This document shows positions 1 through 7,047 of a stretch of 47,219 nucleotides of DNA, one piece after another. The position numbers and the translations under genes were made by a program. The stretch is from Verrucomicrobiaceae bacterium. Lineage in GTDB: Bacteria > Verrucomicrobiota > Verrucomicrobiia > Verrucomicrobiales > Verrucomicrobiaceae. The stretch spans positions 1 through 47,219 of the forward strand of contig CANNQP010000035.1 of the NCBI GenBank assembly GCA_947507875.1, written 5' to 3'. The notes beneath the pieces were generated by a model. It saw only the letters and a list, made by a program, of their open reading frames with translations, was not told the origin of the DNA and did not search any database. How positions within the stretch are numbered: the stretch's first letter is position 1; each line of letters opens with the position of its first letter.

Positions 1-591
<591 letters not shown>

Positions 592-594
<3 letters not shown>

Positions 595-620
595 GTCGCA
601 TAGGACCTATTGGACCTATT
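592..620. repeat. TAGGTC repeat, copy 1 (29 bp, hairpin-forming)
   Basis: The sequence begins TAGGTCGCATAGGACCTAT. It matches 1282-1310 at 26 of 29 positions. It contains an inverted repeat (AATAGGTC at 590-597, GACCTATT at 613-620) and an internal palindrome ATAGGACCTAT (600-610), followed by a short T-rich run. Its first three bases are the thiC stop codon. The hairpin could also end transcription. Confidence 0.8.
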
Positions 621-639
621 TTCTTACCACCACCCCGCC

Positions 640-1284
640 ATGCCCTCTGACTTCCCAGAACCAGAAGGCTTCCTCCCCCAAAGCGGCCACTACCAAGACC
701 TCCTCAGCTACCGAAAGTCAGAGATCATCTACGACTTCACCTTCCGCTTTTGTGAAAAACACCTCAAGCGCGGAGACCGCACCATCGACCAGATGGTGCA
801 GTCCGCCCGCTCGGGGAAGCAGAACATCGCCGAAGGCTGCAAAGCCTCCATCACCTCCGCCGAGACGGAGCTGAAGCTGATCAATGTCGCCCGCGCCAGC
901 CTGGAGGAACTCTTGTTGGACTACCAGGACTACCTCCGCGTCCGCGATCACGCCATCTGGGACAAGAAAAGCAAAGAAGCCCTCTACGTCCGCCAACTCG
1001 GCCGCAAGCCCGACGAGAGCTACGAGACCTATCGCCCGTTCATGGACACCCGTCCGCCCGAGATCCTCGCCAACATCGCCCTCTGCCTCATCCATCAGGC
1101 GAATTACCTCCTCGACCAGCAGCGCCGTCGCCTGGAAAAGGACTTCGTCCAAAAAGGCGGCATCCGCGAGCAAATGACCCAGGCGAGGCTGGAGTATCGG
1201 AAAAAGCAGCAGTCCCAGCCCCCGAAGCCCCCCAAACGCTCGAAAGACGAAGAGCCTCTTCGCGTGCCGCCCCACTTCCCCTAG
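640..1284 (+). CDS. Four-helix-bundle protein (23S rRNA intervening-sequence/S23 family) with suffix domain
   Basis: The 214-residue product resembles the four-helix-bundle (S23/intervening-sequence) proteins. Helical segments include YDFTFRFCEKHL, the conserved QMVQSARSGKQNIAEGCKA loop-helix, and LKLINVARASLEELLLDYQDYL. A longer C-terminal half (YVRQLGRKPDESYETY, then IALCLIHQANYLLDQQ) fits the version with an extra suffix domain, and the end is basic and proline-rich. No catalytic role is known; family members are small oligomeric RNA- or nucleic-acid-associated proteins. ATG at 640 is preferred over an upstream in-frame TTG at 610 because that TTG lies inside the 29-bp repeat. The gene ends in TAG that is itself the start of a second repeat copy, so gene and repeats look like one mobile unit inserted after thiC. 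Confidence 0.85.
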   Translation: MPSDFPEPEGFLPQSGHYQDLLSYRKSEIIYDFTFRFCEKHLKRGDRTIDQMVQSARSGKQNIAEGCKASITSAETELKLINVARASLEELLLDYQDYLRVRDHAIWDKKSKEALYVRQLGRKPDESYETYRPFMDTRPPEILANIALCLIHQANYLLDQQRRRLEKDFVQKGGIREQMTQARLEYRKKQQSQPPKPPKRSKDEEPLRVPPHFP

Positions 1285-1310
1285 GTCGCATAGGCCCTAT
1301 TTGATCTATT
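1282..1310. repeat. TAGGTC repeat, copy 2
   Basis: This copy begins TAGGTCGCATAGGCCCTATT and matches copy 1 (592-620) at 26 of 29 positions. As in copy 1, its first triplet is the stop codon of the upstream gene, here the four-helix-bundle gene. A third, degenerate version (cctaagccctatccgaccta) starts at 1371. The stretch 1311-1466 otherwise shows no gene. Confidence 0.8.
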
Positions 1311-1370
1311 CTCCCTCTCACCGATTCATTTTCCACCACCCCACGAATCGCTCCCACGCCCTATCCCTCG

Positions 1371-1393
1371 CCTAAGCCCTATCCGACCTATCC
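1371..1393. repeat. Degenerate TAGGTC-family repeat
   Basis: The stretch reads CCTAAGCCCTATCCGACCTA followed by TCC. It keeps the CCTAT...GACCTAT core spacing of the two better copies, with C replacing T at several places. It is best read as a decayed third copy marking the right edge of the four-helix-bundle unit. Confidence 0.45.
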
Positions 1394-1466
1394 TCCAGCG
1401 ACCACCGCGCTCCCAGAGCCCCTTCTTGCCAACGGCCCGACCCCCGCCGAATCTCCCCCCATGAAC

Positions 1467-1658
1467 CTCACCGAAGACGTCCGCCAATGCGCCGCTGAGC
1501 CGAGCGGAGCAAGACAGATCATCCGCAGGATGACCCGAAGGGCGAGCCGGACGGCGAGTCAACAAGCCATCTCCGAGGGAGAAGCGCTCCAGCGCGGGAT
1601 GGAAGAGAAGTCGAAGGAGTTTGTGGAAGCTGCAGCTGAAGTCTATCAACCTGCATGA
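1467..1658 (+). pseudogene. Duplicated thiC 3' tail, copy B
   Basis: Translated in frame from 1461, this stretch reads NLTEDVRQCAAE, then a 21-residue insert, then QAISEGEALQRGMEEKSKEF and a tail ending in TGA (1656-1658). Apart from the insert it is clearly homologous to the ThiC C-terminal tail at 463-594. Nothing else of ThiC precedes it, so it is a gene-end fragment and not an independent gene, although an ATG at 1461 makes it look like a 65-residue ORF. The usual ThiC-like ending suggests it derives from a thiC of this lineage or from a carried attachment segment. Confidence 0.85.
1500..1562. repeat. 63-bp in-frame palindromic insert in thiC tail copy B
   Basis: Between the Glu and Gln codons of the ThiC tail sits a 63-bp (21-codon) insert that is absent from the intact gene at 1-594. 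It contains a small hairpin (CATCC gca GGATG) and GCGAGCCGGACGGCGAG-type repeats typical of bacterial REP-like elements. It keeps the frame open. The same insert occurs at the same point in tail copy C. Confidence 0.8.
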
Positions 1659-1661
1659 GTC

Positions 1662-1862
1662 ATGGGTCGCATCCGTCGTGGTGGTTATTTTATTGTGTGG
1701 TGGATCGGTGATCACGAACCACGCCATGTTCATGTTTATGACAGCGACGAAGCATTCCTCGGCCGAGTCGAAATTCCTTCCGGTGAGCCGATGGATGATT
1801 GGAAACCCTCGCGTAAAGTGCTAAAGATCATCTCTGAACTCATCCAAGAAGGCCGCCTATGA
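1662..1862 (+). CDS. DUF4160 family protein
   Basis: This 66-residue protein carries the DUF4160 hallmark: an N-terminal beta strand (YFIVWWIGDHEPRHVHVY), then a second strand with FLGRVEI and a C-terminal helix (KVLKIISELIQEG). The GDHxPxHVHV motif is diagnostic. Start ATG 1662 follows thiC tail copy B by 3 bp. Its stop overlaps the start of the downstream DUF2442 gene (ATGA, 1859-1862), so the two are co-translated. DUF4160/DUF2442 pairs are widespread on mobile DNA and are usually regarded as toxin-antitoxin-like, without a settled activity. Confidence 0.85.
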   Translation: MGRIRRGGYFIVWWIGDHEPRHVHVYDSDEAFLGRVEIPSGEPMDDWKPSRKVLKIISELIQEGRL

Positions 1863-2161
1863 AGACCCTGAATCCCCTCAAAGCCCCCTTTGGCAAAGGC
1901 AAGTTCTCCCGCGTTCGCTCGGTGAGCTACCACCAGTGGGAGGATGCCTTCGATGTCGAATTCGATGACGGCCTCGCCTTCCTTGAACCCCACGCCACCA
2001 TCCGCAAAGCCAACAAGATCGCCCCTAAAGCCGTCGTCCAGTCCGTGGAGCGGGATGAAGAGCTTCGCAGTGGCTTCTACGTCCACTACGACAACGGCCA
2101 GACCGCCGAAGTCTCCTGGGCCTTCATTCGCGAACTGCCACCCAAGCCTGCCAAGAAGTGA
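1859..2161 (+). CDS. DUF2442 family protein, partner of DUF4160
   Basis: This 100-residue protein has the DUF2442 layout: a strand-rich N-terminal part (FSRVRSVSYHQWEDAFDVEF, then a DDGLAFLEP-type turn) and a more variable C-terminal half. It overlaps the DUF4160 gene by four bases. Downstream, the frame of the third thiC tail begins at once, without a separate promoter visible. The role is unproven; DUF2442 proteins paired with DUF4160 are thought of as the DNA-binding or antitoxin-like partner, which is a family-level guess. Confidence 0.8.
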   Translation: MKTLNPLKAPFGKGKFSRVRSVSYHQWEDAFDVEFDDGLAFLEPHATIRKANKIAPKAVVQSVERDEELRSGFYVHYDNGQTAEVSWAFIRELPPKPAKK

Positions 2162-2268
2162 TGTCGTATTTCCTGCTCCATGCGCCGAGCCGAGGGATCG
2201 GAGGCGAGACCGCCAGCCGTCAGGCTGCCCGTAGGGTGAACCTGCCGAGTGGAGGCAGGTTCAGCAAC
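2162..2268. repeat. Palindrome-rich spacer with perfect 9-bp hairpin at 2238-2262
   Basis: This spacer before the third thiC tail is built from GC-rich repeats (for example gccgagccgagggatcgg). It holds a perfect inverted repeat, GAACCTGCC (2238-2246) and GGCAGGTTC (2254-2262), with a 7-base loop. It is translatable in frame with the tail but has no protein homology I recognise. It probably represents REP-like elements. Confidence 0.6.
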
Positions 2269-2463
2269 ATCACCGAAGACGTCCGCAAATACGCCGCCGA
2301 GCCAAGCGGAGCGAGACAGATCATCCGCAGGATGACCCGAAGGGCGAGCCGGACGGCGAGTCAACAAGCCGTCTCCGAGGAAGAAGCGCTTCAGCGCGGG
2401 ATGGAAGAGAAGTCGAAGGAGTTCGTTGATAAGGGAGCCGAGGTTTATGCTACTGCTGTTTAA
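2269..2463 (+). pseudogene. Duplicated thiC 3' tail, copy C
   Basis: The frame reads [11 protein letters not shown], the same 21-residue insert as copy B (2302-2364), then QAVSEEEALQRGMEEKSKEF and a canonical ThiC-like ending before TAA. It is the second downstream duplication of the ThiC end and lacks every catalytic part of the enzyme. A GTG at 2158 could open a 101-residue ORF through it, but that N-terminal half is repeat DNA. The remaining 2464-2517 is AT-rich and likely contains the promoter of the next operon, without a convincing -35/-10 pair. Confidence 0.85.
2302..2364. repeat. 63-bp in-frame palindromic insert in thiC tail copy C
   Basis: This insert is almost identical to 1500-1562 and sits at the same codon boundary. 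Two copies of the tail sharing the same insertion, against an insert-free tail in the functional gene, indicate that copies B and C have a common ancestor. Confidence 0.8.
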
Positions 2464-2517
2464 AGCTCATTAAAACTCTGAACACAGCTCATCTAAAATG
2501 CCCCACTTATTCTAAAT

Positions 2518-3600
2518 ATGCCTGATGAAGATACACCGACGAATGAAGACGTTGATGGTTACGAGCAACAGAATCTCGAGCTTGGTGCGTTCCCGATCGA
2601 CAGTTTAATGATTCGCTCAGAAAACCGAACGGTTTTTGAAGTGGCTCGACGCATCAAGAATAAGCAATACATAATGGATCCCGACTTCCAGCGGGATTTT
2701 GTGTGGGACGCAAGCCGCCAAAGCAAGCTTATCGAGTCTGCTCTTCTGCGCATTCCTCTACCGGTTTTCTATCTGGCGGAAATACCCGATGGGCGAATTG
2801 TGGTTGTTGATGGCCTACAAAGGTTGACAACGTTCTTTCGGTTTTTGGAGGGCGACTTTAAGCTCCGTGGCCTGGAGTTTGCAAAGGAGTTGAACGGAAA
2901 GAAATTTGATGGGTTGAGCCCTGCGCTTCAGAATCGAATCGAAGATACGCAGCTGCAATTGTATCTTATAGACAGTCAGGTTCCTGAAACGGCGAAGTAT
3001 GAAATCTTCGAGAGGGTTAACAGCGGCATTCCTCTGACTCGCCAGCAGATGCGAAACTGCCTGTTTGTCGGACGTGCTACAGAATGGCTCGGCCAAATGT
3101 CTCGTAGTTCAGAGTTTTTAACAGCAACGGGCGAGAGTCTGAATACAAAAACCATGAGAGATCGCGAATGTATAAACCGGTTTCTTGCCTTTCAGACTTT
3201 TGGCTGGCTGAATTACTCGGGCAAGATGGATGACTTTCTGGGGGAAACTCTTGCGCAGTTAAATAAGTCTGGGGCGTTTGACATCCTGACGGAGGCTTTT
3301 AGGAAGTCGATGCAACTCAATTATCGAGTTCAAGGTGCTCACGCTTTTAGGAAGTCACTCGCTGATCCCGGAGCGAGAACAGTCCTGAATGTTGCTTTAT
3401 TCGATGTTCTGTCGTGTGTGTTCACCGCTGCAAATCCTGCAAAGGTCGAATCAAATGCCTTGAATATCAAGGCGGCGATACAAAATCTTATCAATCACGA
3501 GCTTTTCAATGATGCGATCAGCCGCTCGACGAATTCAGTCCGGAATGTCCGCTTAAGGTTTGAAATGACTGAGGCAGCCTTAACTCCATTGATAAAATGA
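2518..3600 (+). CDS. DUF262 (GmrS-like) protein, first gene of candidate defence operon
   Basis: The 360-residue product has the DUF262 core: MDPDFQRDFVWDASRQSKLI near residues 53-72, IPLPVFYLAE, and the signature VVDGLQRLTTF (about residues 98-108), the family's DGQQRL-type motif related to ParB-like nucleotide-binding proteins. A later FERVNSGIPLTRQQMRN segment is also typical. There is no DUF1524 HNH nuclease domain, so it is not a complete GmrSD type IV enzyme. The start is ATG 2518, and the stop overlaps the following ATPase gene by four bases. GC content is visibly lower than the thiC and nuo genes, which suggests transfer. A role in a phage- or plasmid-defence operon is inferred from architecture only. 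Confidence 0.85.
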   Translation: MPDEDTPTNEDVDGYEQQNLELGAFPIDSLMIRSENRTVFEVARRIKNKQYIMDPDFQRDFVWDASRQSKLIESALLRIPLPVFYLAEIPDGRIVVVDGLQRLTTFFRFLEGDFKLRGLEFAKELNGKKFDGLSPALQNRIEDTQLQLYLIDSQVPETAKYEIFERVNSGIPLTRQQMRNCLFVGRATEWLGQMSRSSEFLTATGESLNTKTMRDRECINRFLAFQTFGWLNYSGKMDDFLGETLAQLNKSGAFDILTEAFRKSMQLNYRVQGAHAFRKSLADPGARTVLNVALFDVLSCVFTAANPAKVESNALNIKAAIQNLINHELFNDAISRSTNSVRNVRLRFEMTEAALTPLIK

Positions 3601-4736
3601 TCACACAAATTCGGCTTCGTCACTTCAAGTGCTTCGAAAAACTCGACCTGCGATTGGCTCCACTGACTTTGCTTACCGGTGTCAATGCAGGTGGAAAGTC
3701 CAGTGTGATACAATCTTTGCTCCTGCTGAAGCAGTCTCGCTCGGCCTTGCGGCCGCCAGGAGAGCTTTTTCTTCGCATAAATGGCACTGACGTGAGTTTG
3801 GGCAGTGTTGCCGACGTCGTGGATGAGATTACCGCTCGGGATGCATTTGGAATCGGTCTAAGTGACGAAAGCGCTGATGTTGATGTTAGCTGTGTTATCG
3901 ATGCCAAGGATTCCCTTGTGGCCCGCGTGAGTTCTATAACTCTGAAAGAAAATGATGAAATCCGTGCGATCCCAGCCTGGCCCGACCCGGCTACTGGGCC
4001 GTGGCAAATGTTATCGAGCTTGTTGCATGTTTCCACTGAACGCATAGGGCCGAGGGAAACGTATGACGCTGATACGGCCGCGCCTGAAGATGCATGGCAC
4101 TTGGGTCCTCGAGGTGAGTTCACCGCTTGGCTGTTACACCAGCGGGCTGATGCAGATGTAGCTCCAGCACTTTGTCGCGAAGGTGCTCCTCCAAAGCTAA
4201 TTCGCCAAGTAGAAGCTTGGCTGGGTGTGTTTTTTCCAGGAACCGGACTAGAGGTTAAGAGGATTCCAGGTACTAACCTATTAACAATGCGCCTGCGCAC
4301 GAGCCCGGCAGGAAGTTTCCACAGGCCTGAAAATGTTGGTTATGGACTGACTCACATTCTGCCAATTATCGTCGGGGCGTTAGCCACAACAGAGGGGGGC
4401 GTTCTTATCGTAGAGAATCCAGAGACGCATTTACATCCGGCCGCGCAGGCAATGATGGGTTATTTCTTGGCCAGAGTAGCAAGCGCAGGTCGGCAAGTGA
4501 TCATCGAATCTCATAGCGACCATGTGCTTAATGGTTTGAGAAAAGCTGTGAAAGATGGCTCACTTGCTCCCGAAGCTGTTTGTCTGCATTTTTTTAACAA
4601 AAGGCCGCATGCTGCGGACGATCGGCCGCATGTGGTGTCACCAATGATCAACTCGGCGGGGCGCATTGACCATTGGCCCAGTGGCTTCTTTGATCAGTAT
4701 GAGAAGGACCTTAGTGAGCTGACTTCATGGGATTAA
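3597..4736 (+). CDS. AAA ATPase with DUF3696 C-terminus (OLD/SMC-like)
   Basis: The 379-residue ABC-type ATPase begins ITQIRLRHFKCFEKLDL. It has Walker A LTGVNAGGKSS (about residues 26-36), a VGYGLTHILP signature-like segment, Walker B GGVLIVENPETHLHP, and the D-loop/H-loop part VIIESHSDHVLNGLRK. The end (SAGRIDHWPSGFFDQYEKDL) matches the DUF3696 extension. Such ATPases accompany nucleases or effectors in several defence systems. It overlaps both neighbours (4 bp upstream, 10 bp downstream), so the three genes form a tight operon. No nuclease (TOPRIM) domain follows the ATPase, so any effector should be one of the partners. Confidence 0.88.
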   Translation: MITQIRLRHFKCFEKLDLRLAPLTLLTGVNAGGKSSVIQSLLLLKQSRSALRPPGELFLRINGTDVSLGSVADVVDEITARDAFGIGLSDESADVDVSCVIDAKDSLVARVSSITLKENDEIRAIPAWPDPATGPWQMLSSLLHVSTERIGPRETYDADTAAPEDAWHLGPRGEFTAWLLHQRADADVAPALCREGAPPKLIRQVEAWLGVFFPGTGLEVKRIPGTNLLTMRLRTSPAGSFHRPENVGYGLTHILPIIVGALATTEGGVLIVENPETHLHPAAQAMMGYFLARVASAGRQVIIESHSDHVLNGLRKAVKDGSLAPEAVCLHFFNKRPHAADDRPHVVSPMINSAGRIDHWPSGFFDQYEKDLSELTSWD

Positions 4737-5686
4737 CACGCCGCTTTCTTTTCAACGAGGTATCATGGGATGGCACGTGCACATCTCTTCAAGAATTTCG
4801 AGCGAATCTTAAATTCTGCCCCGATTGCTTGCGTTTTCTTCGTCGCCACGGAGCTGGCCTCGAAGTCGGTCGCACTTTCTTTTCTCGCCCATTGGCTTTT
4901 GCCGAGAATGTCCGATCCGCGCTCTGCCAATTGGATCCCGAACAACGAAGGCTGGTATCTCTCTGGGTGGACCGAGATGGGCCTTTCTGGGATCGGCCAG
5001 CCCAACACTCCGAAGACGAGTATTTTGAATGCCAAACGACTGTTGTAACCGAAACTGCGTTGGCAGAGGCAGCGCACATGGTTCAGTTGGGCGAACAACC
5101 AATAGTGGTTTCTCTGCCCAACGGTAGATTTGTGGGTCCTACTGTATCAGTGATCTGGTGTGAGGGGCCATATGGAACCACCGAATTGTTGATCACTCAT
5201 GCTGACAGTATAAGTCGGGTCGAGGAATTGGCTGGAACTTGCCTCTCAGGGTTTCGAACATATCGAGAATTCGTCGAATGGGCTTCAAAAGCATTCCCCA
5301 GTTTGCTAATCGATTGTGAAACAATGATCGAGCAAATGGGCAATTCGGTCGTTCCCGCCATTATGGATCGTGGGCGTGAACTCCTCGCTGCACTGAATTC
5401 TATCGCCGAAGCTTTGGTTGCCGGTGATACGGAAAGGTATGGCCTATTGTGCCAAGAATGGCTCCGGAGCGAGCGGTTTAGCGACAGTTCGAAATCAGAA
5501 AAGGATGATAAGGTGTTCACCCAGCGAATGACGTTTGAGCATCCCGATACTGGTTCTAAGCTGGTTTGCTATTGGCATGGCAAAGTTAGGACGGGTGTGT
5601 ATCGCCTGCACTTTGAATGGCCGCCACCCTTAGCTTCCAAGCGCCTATTTGTGGCATATTTTGGCCCAAAACTCACAAAGCAATAG
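4727..5686 (+). CDS. Unrecognised third protein of DUF262-DUF3696 operon
   Basis: I do not recognise a domain in this 319-residue protein. It contains one CxxC (FCPDCLRFLRR, near residue 31), acidic and aromatic segments in the middle, and a distinctive C-terminal beta-rich tail (KLVCYWHGKVRTGVYRLHFE, ending YFGPKLTKQ). No signal peptide or membrane segment is seen. It overlaps the ATPase gene by 10 bp, which implies translational coupling and a shared function. The start could alternatively be a later ATG, but the overlap favours 4727. Within the operon it is the best candidate for an effector or specificity subunit; that is inference. Confidence 0.75.
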   Translation: MGLTRRFLFNEVSWDGTCTSLQEFRANLKFCPDCLRFLRRHGAGLEVGRTFFSRPLAFAENVRSALCQLDPEQRRLVSLWVDRDGPFWDRPAQHSEDEYFECQTTVVTETALAEAAHMVQLGEQPIVVSLPNGRFVGPTVSVIWCEGPYGTTELLITHADSISRVEELAGTCLSGFRTYREFVEWASKAFPSLLIDCETMIEQMGNSVVPAIMDRGRELLAALNSIAEALVAGDTERYGLLCQEWLRSERFSDSSKSEKDDKVFTQRMTFEHPDTGSKLVCYWHGKVRTGVYRLHFEWPPPLASKRLFVAYFGPKLTKQ

Positions 5687-5789
5687 GAAACGGGGTCAGG
5701 GTGCGACAATCTGACAAACGCTTCACCTCTCTCGTCCCTTCTCCCGCAAGACGGAGGAGCCTGAATCGAGCCCCGAAAGCCCCCTCCCG

Positions 5790-5920
5790 CCGTTTCCTGG
5801 GCGTCCCGGCGGCTCCTCGGACGTGGGGCCCGACGGTTTTGAACCGCTGATCCGACGCTGATGAAACGATCATCCCAATCCTCTGGCATGAGCGTCTGAT
5901 GAGCGTCCCATCAGCGGTTT
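5790..5920. repeat. ~130-bp direct repeat with terminal inverted arms, left copy
   Basis: The block starts CCGTTTCCTGGGCGTCCCGG and continues with GGCTCCTCGGACG. It contains the arm GAACCGCTGATCCGACGCT (5841-5859) and the near-complementary arm AGCGTCCCATCAGCGGTTT (5902-5920). It is strongly similar to 6751-6880, and the two copies bracket the zeta-like kinase gene. A related 80-bp inverted-repeat element is at 39752-39831. The gene-free stretch 5687-6008 is largely occupied by this block. Confidence 0.85.
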
Positions 5921-6008
5921 GACCGAGTTCCAGGCAAGCACGCCACCCGTCTGGCTCTCGCATGGAATACGGCGTTGCGAAAGGGCGGCAACAGAGCCAA
6001 AAAACCGC

Positions 6009-6734
6009 ATGAACCCGGTCCTCTGCATTCTCGGCGGCTGCAATGGCGCGGGGAAGACCACGCTCGCACGCGAACTACTGCCACGGCTGGGCTTGATGCG
6101 CTTCCTGAATGCCGATGAGATGGCGCGCGGACTCTCGCCGCTCGATCCCACGCTCAGCGCGTTCCGGGCGGGACGATTGCTGCTGGAGGAAGCGCGTTCG
6201 CTCATCGCGACGAAGGCCAGCTTTGCCATCGAGAGCACGCTGAGCGGCAAGACGCACATCGCGCTGATCCGCGAGGCGAAGGCACGCGGCTACCGCATCC
6301 TGCTGCAATACATCGTCATCGGCTCCGCCACGCAGGCCGTCGCTCGTGTGGCCCTGCGCGTGAAGCTGGGCGGTCATCACGTGCCCGAAGACGACATCCG
6401 CCGACGCTTTGACCGCAGCCGCCAGCATTTCTTGGCCGACTACCTGCCGCTTGCCGATGAGTGGGGCCTGTGGGACAATCAAGCACCACCAGCGTTGAAG
6501 ATCGCCAGCAGCGAGACCCACACGTCCGACCAACTCCACGCCATGCTCATCTCCAACCACCTCCAGGAAACGCCTCCGCGTGACATGTCGGAGATGTCCA
6601 AGATCGTGCTCGAAGCCAGCCGCGTGGCCACGGAGAAGATGCTCGACTACTACCAGCGCATGGGCATCCAGGTGACCCCGGAGATGACTCTGGCCCCCGA
6701 GAAGCCGAAGCGCCCACGGCGCAAAGCCGCGTGA
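6009..6734 (+). CDS. Zeta-toxin-like P-loop kinase / predicted ABC-type ATPase (COG4185-like)
   Basis: This 241-residue P-loop protein starts at ATG 6009: MNPVLCILGGCNGAGKTTLA. Walker A is GGCNGAGKTT (residues 9-18), followed by LNADEMARGLSPLDP (a zeta-type substrate-binding segment), FAIESTLSGKTH, and the RVKLGGHHVPEDDIRRRFDR motif typical of zeta-like kinases. These features fit zeta toxins, which phosphorylate UDP-N-acetylglucosamine, and their uncharacterised COG4185 relatives. No epsilon-like antitoxin gene is visible next to it. The C-terminus is basic (KPKRPRRKAA). An upstream in-frame start at 5919 falls inside the direct repeat and is rejected. The gene sits exactly between two ~130-bp repeats, suggesting a mobile or duplicated unit. 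Confidence 0.8.
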   Translation: MNPVLCILGGCNGAGKTTLARELLPRLGLMRFLNADEMARGLSPLDPTLSAFRAGRLLLEEARSLIATKASFAIESTLSGKTHIALIREAKARGYRILLQYIVIGSATQAVARVALRVKLGGHHVPEDDIRRRFDRSRQHFLADYLPLADEWGLWDNQAPPALKIASSETHTSDQLHAMLISNHLQETPPRDMSEMSKIVLEASRVATEKMLDYYQRMGIQVTPEMTLAPEKPKRPRRKAA

Positions 6735-6750
6735 TGGATTTCATCGACTG

Positions 6751-6880
6751 CCGTTTCCAAGGCGTCCCGGCGGCTCCTCGGACGCGAGGCCCGATGGTTT
6801 GGAACCGCTGATCCGACGCTGATGAAAAGCTCATCCCCATCCTCTAGCCTCCGCCTGAAATGAGCGTCCTACTGGCGGTT
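6751..6880. repeat. ~130-bp direct repeat with terminal inverted arms, right copy
   Basis: It starts CCGTTTCCAAGGCGTCCCGG and keeps the arm GAACCGCTGATCCGACGCT (6802-6820). The right arm has drifted (GAGCGTCCTACTGGCGGTT, ending 6880). Similarity to 5790-5920 runs through the whole block apart from a few substitutions and small gaps. The rest of 6881-7047 shows no gene; it should hold the sulfatase promoter, but none is convincing. Confidence 0.85.
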
Positions 6881-7047
6881 GAATCTGCCGTGGCGCCCAG
6901 GTGGCACAAGCGCCATGAGGGCGGCAGGACTGCTGTTTTCTGCGTTTGGGGGGCTGTCATGGTGCGGGAAAAATGTCCTGAATCAGCACCGACAAAAATG
7001 CATCAAATCCAGAGGGAAGTTGTGTGTCTCTGACGTTGATGGGCGGC

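Noticed and set aside
610..639. TTG start for the four-helix-bundle gene
   Set aside because: It lies within the 29-bp repeat, and ATG 640 fits the family start better.
2158..2463. 101-codon gene covering the third thiC tail
   Set aside because: The first half is palindromic repeat DNA and the second half is a gene-end fragment of thiC; nothing suggests a functional protein.
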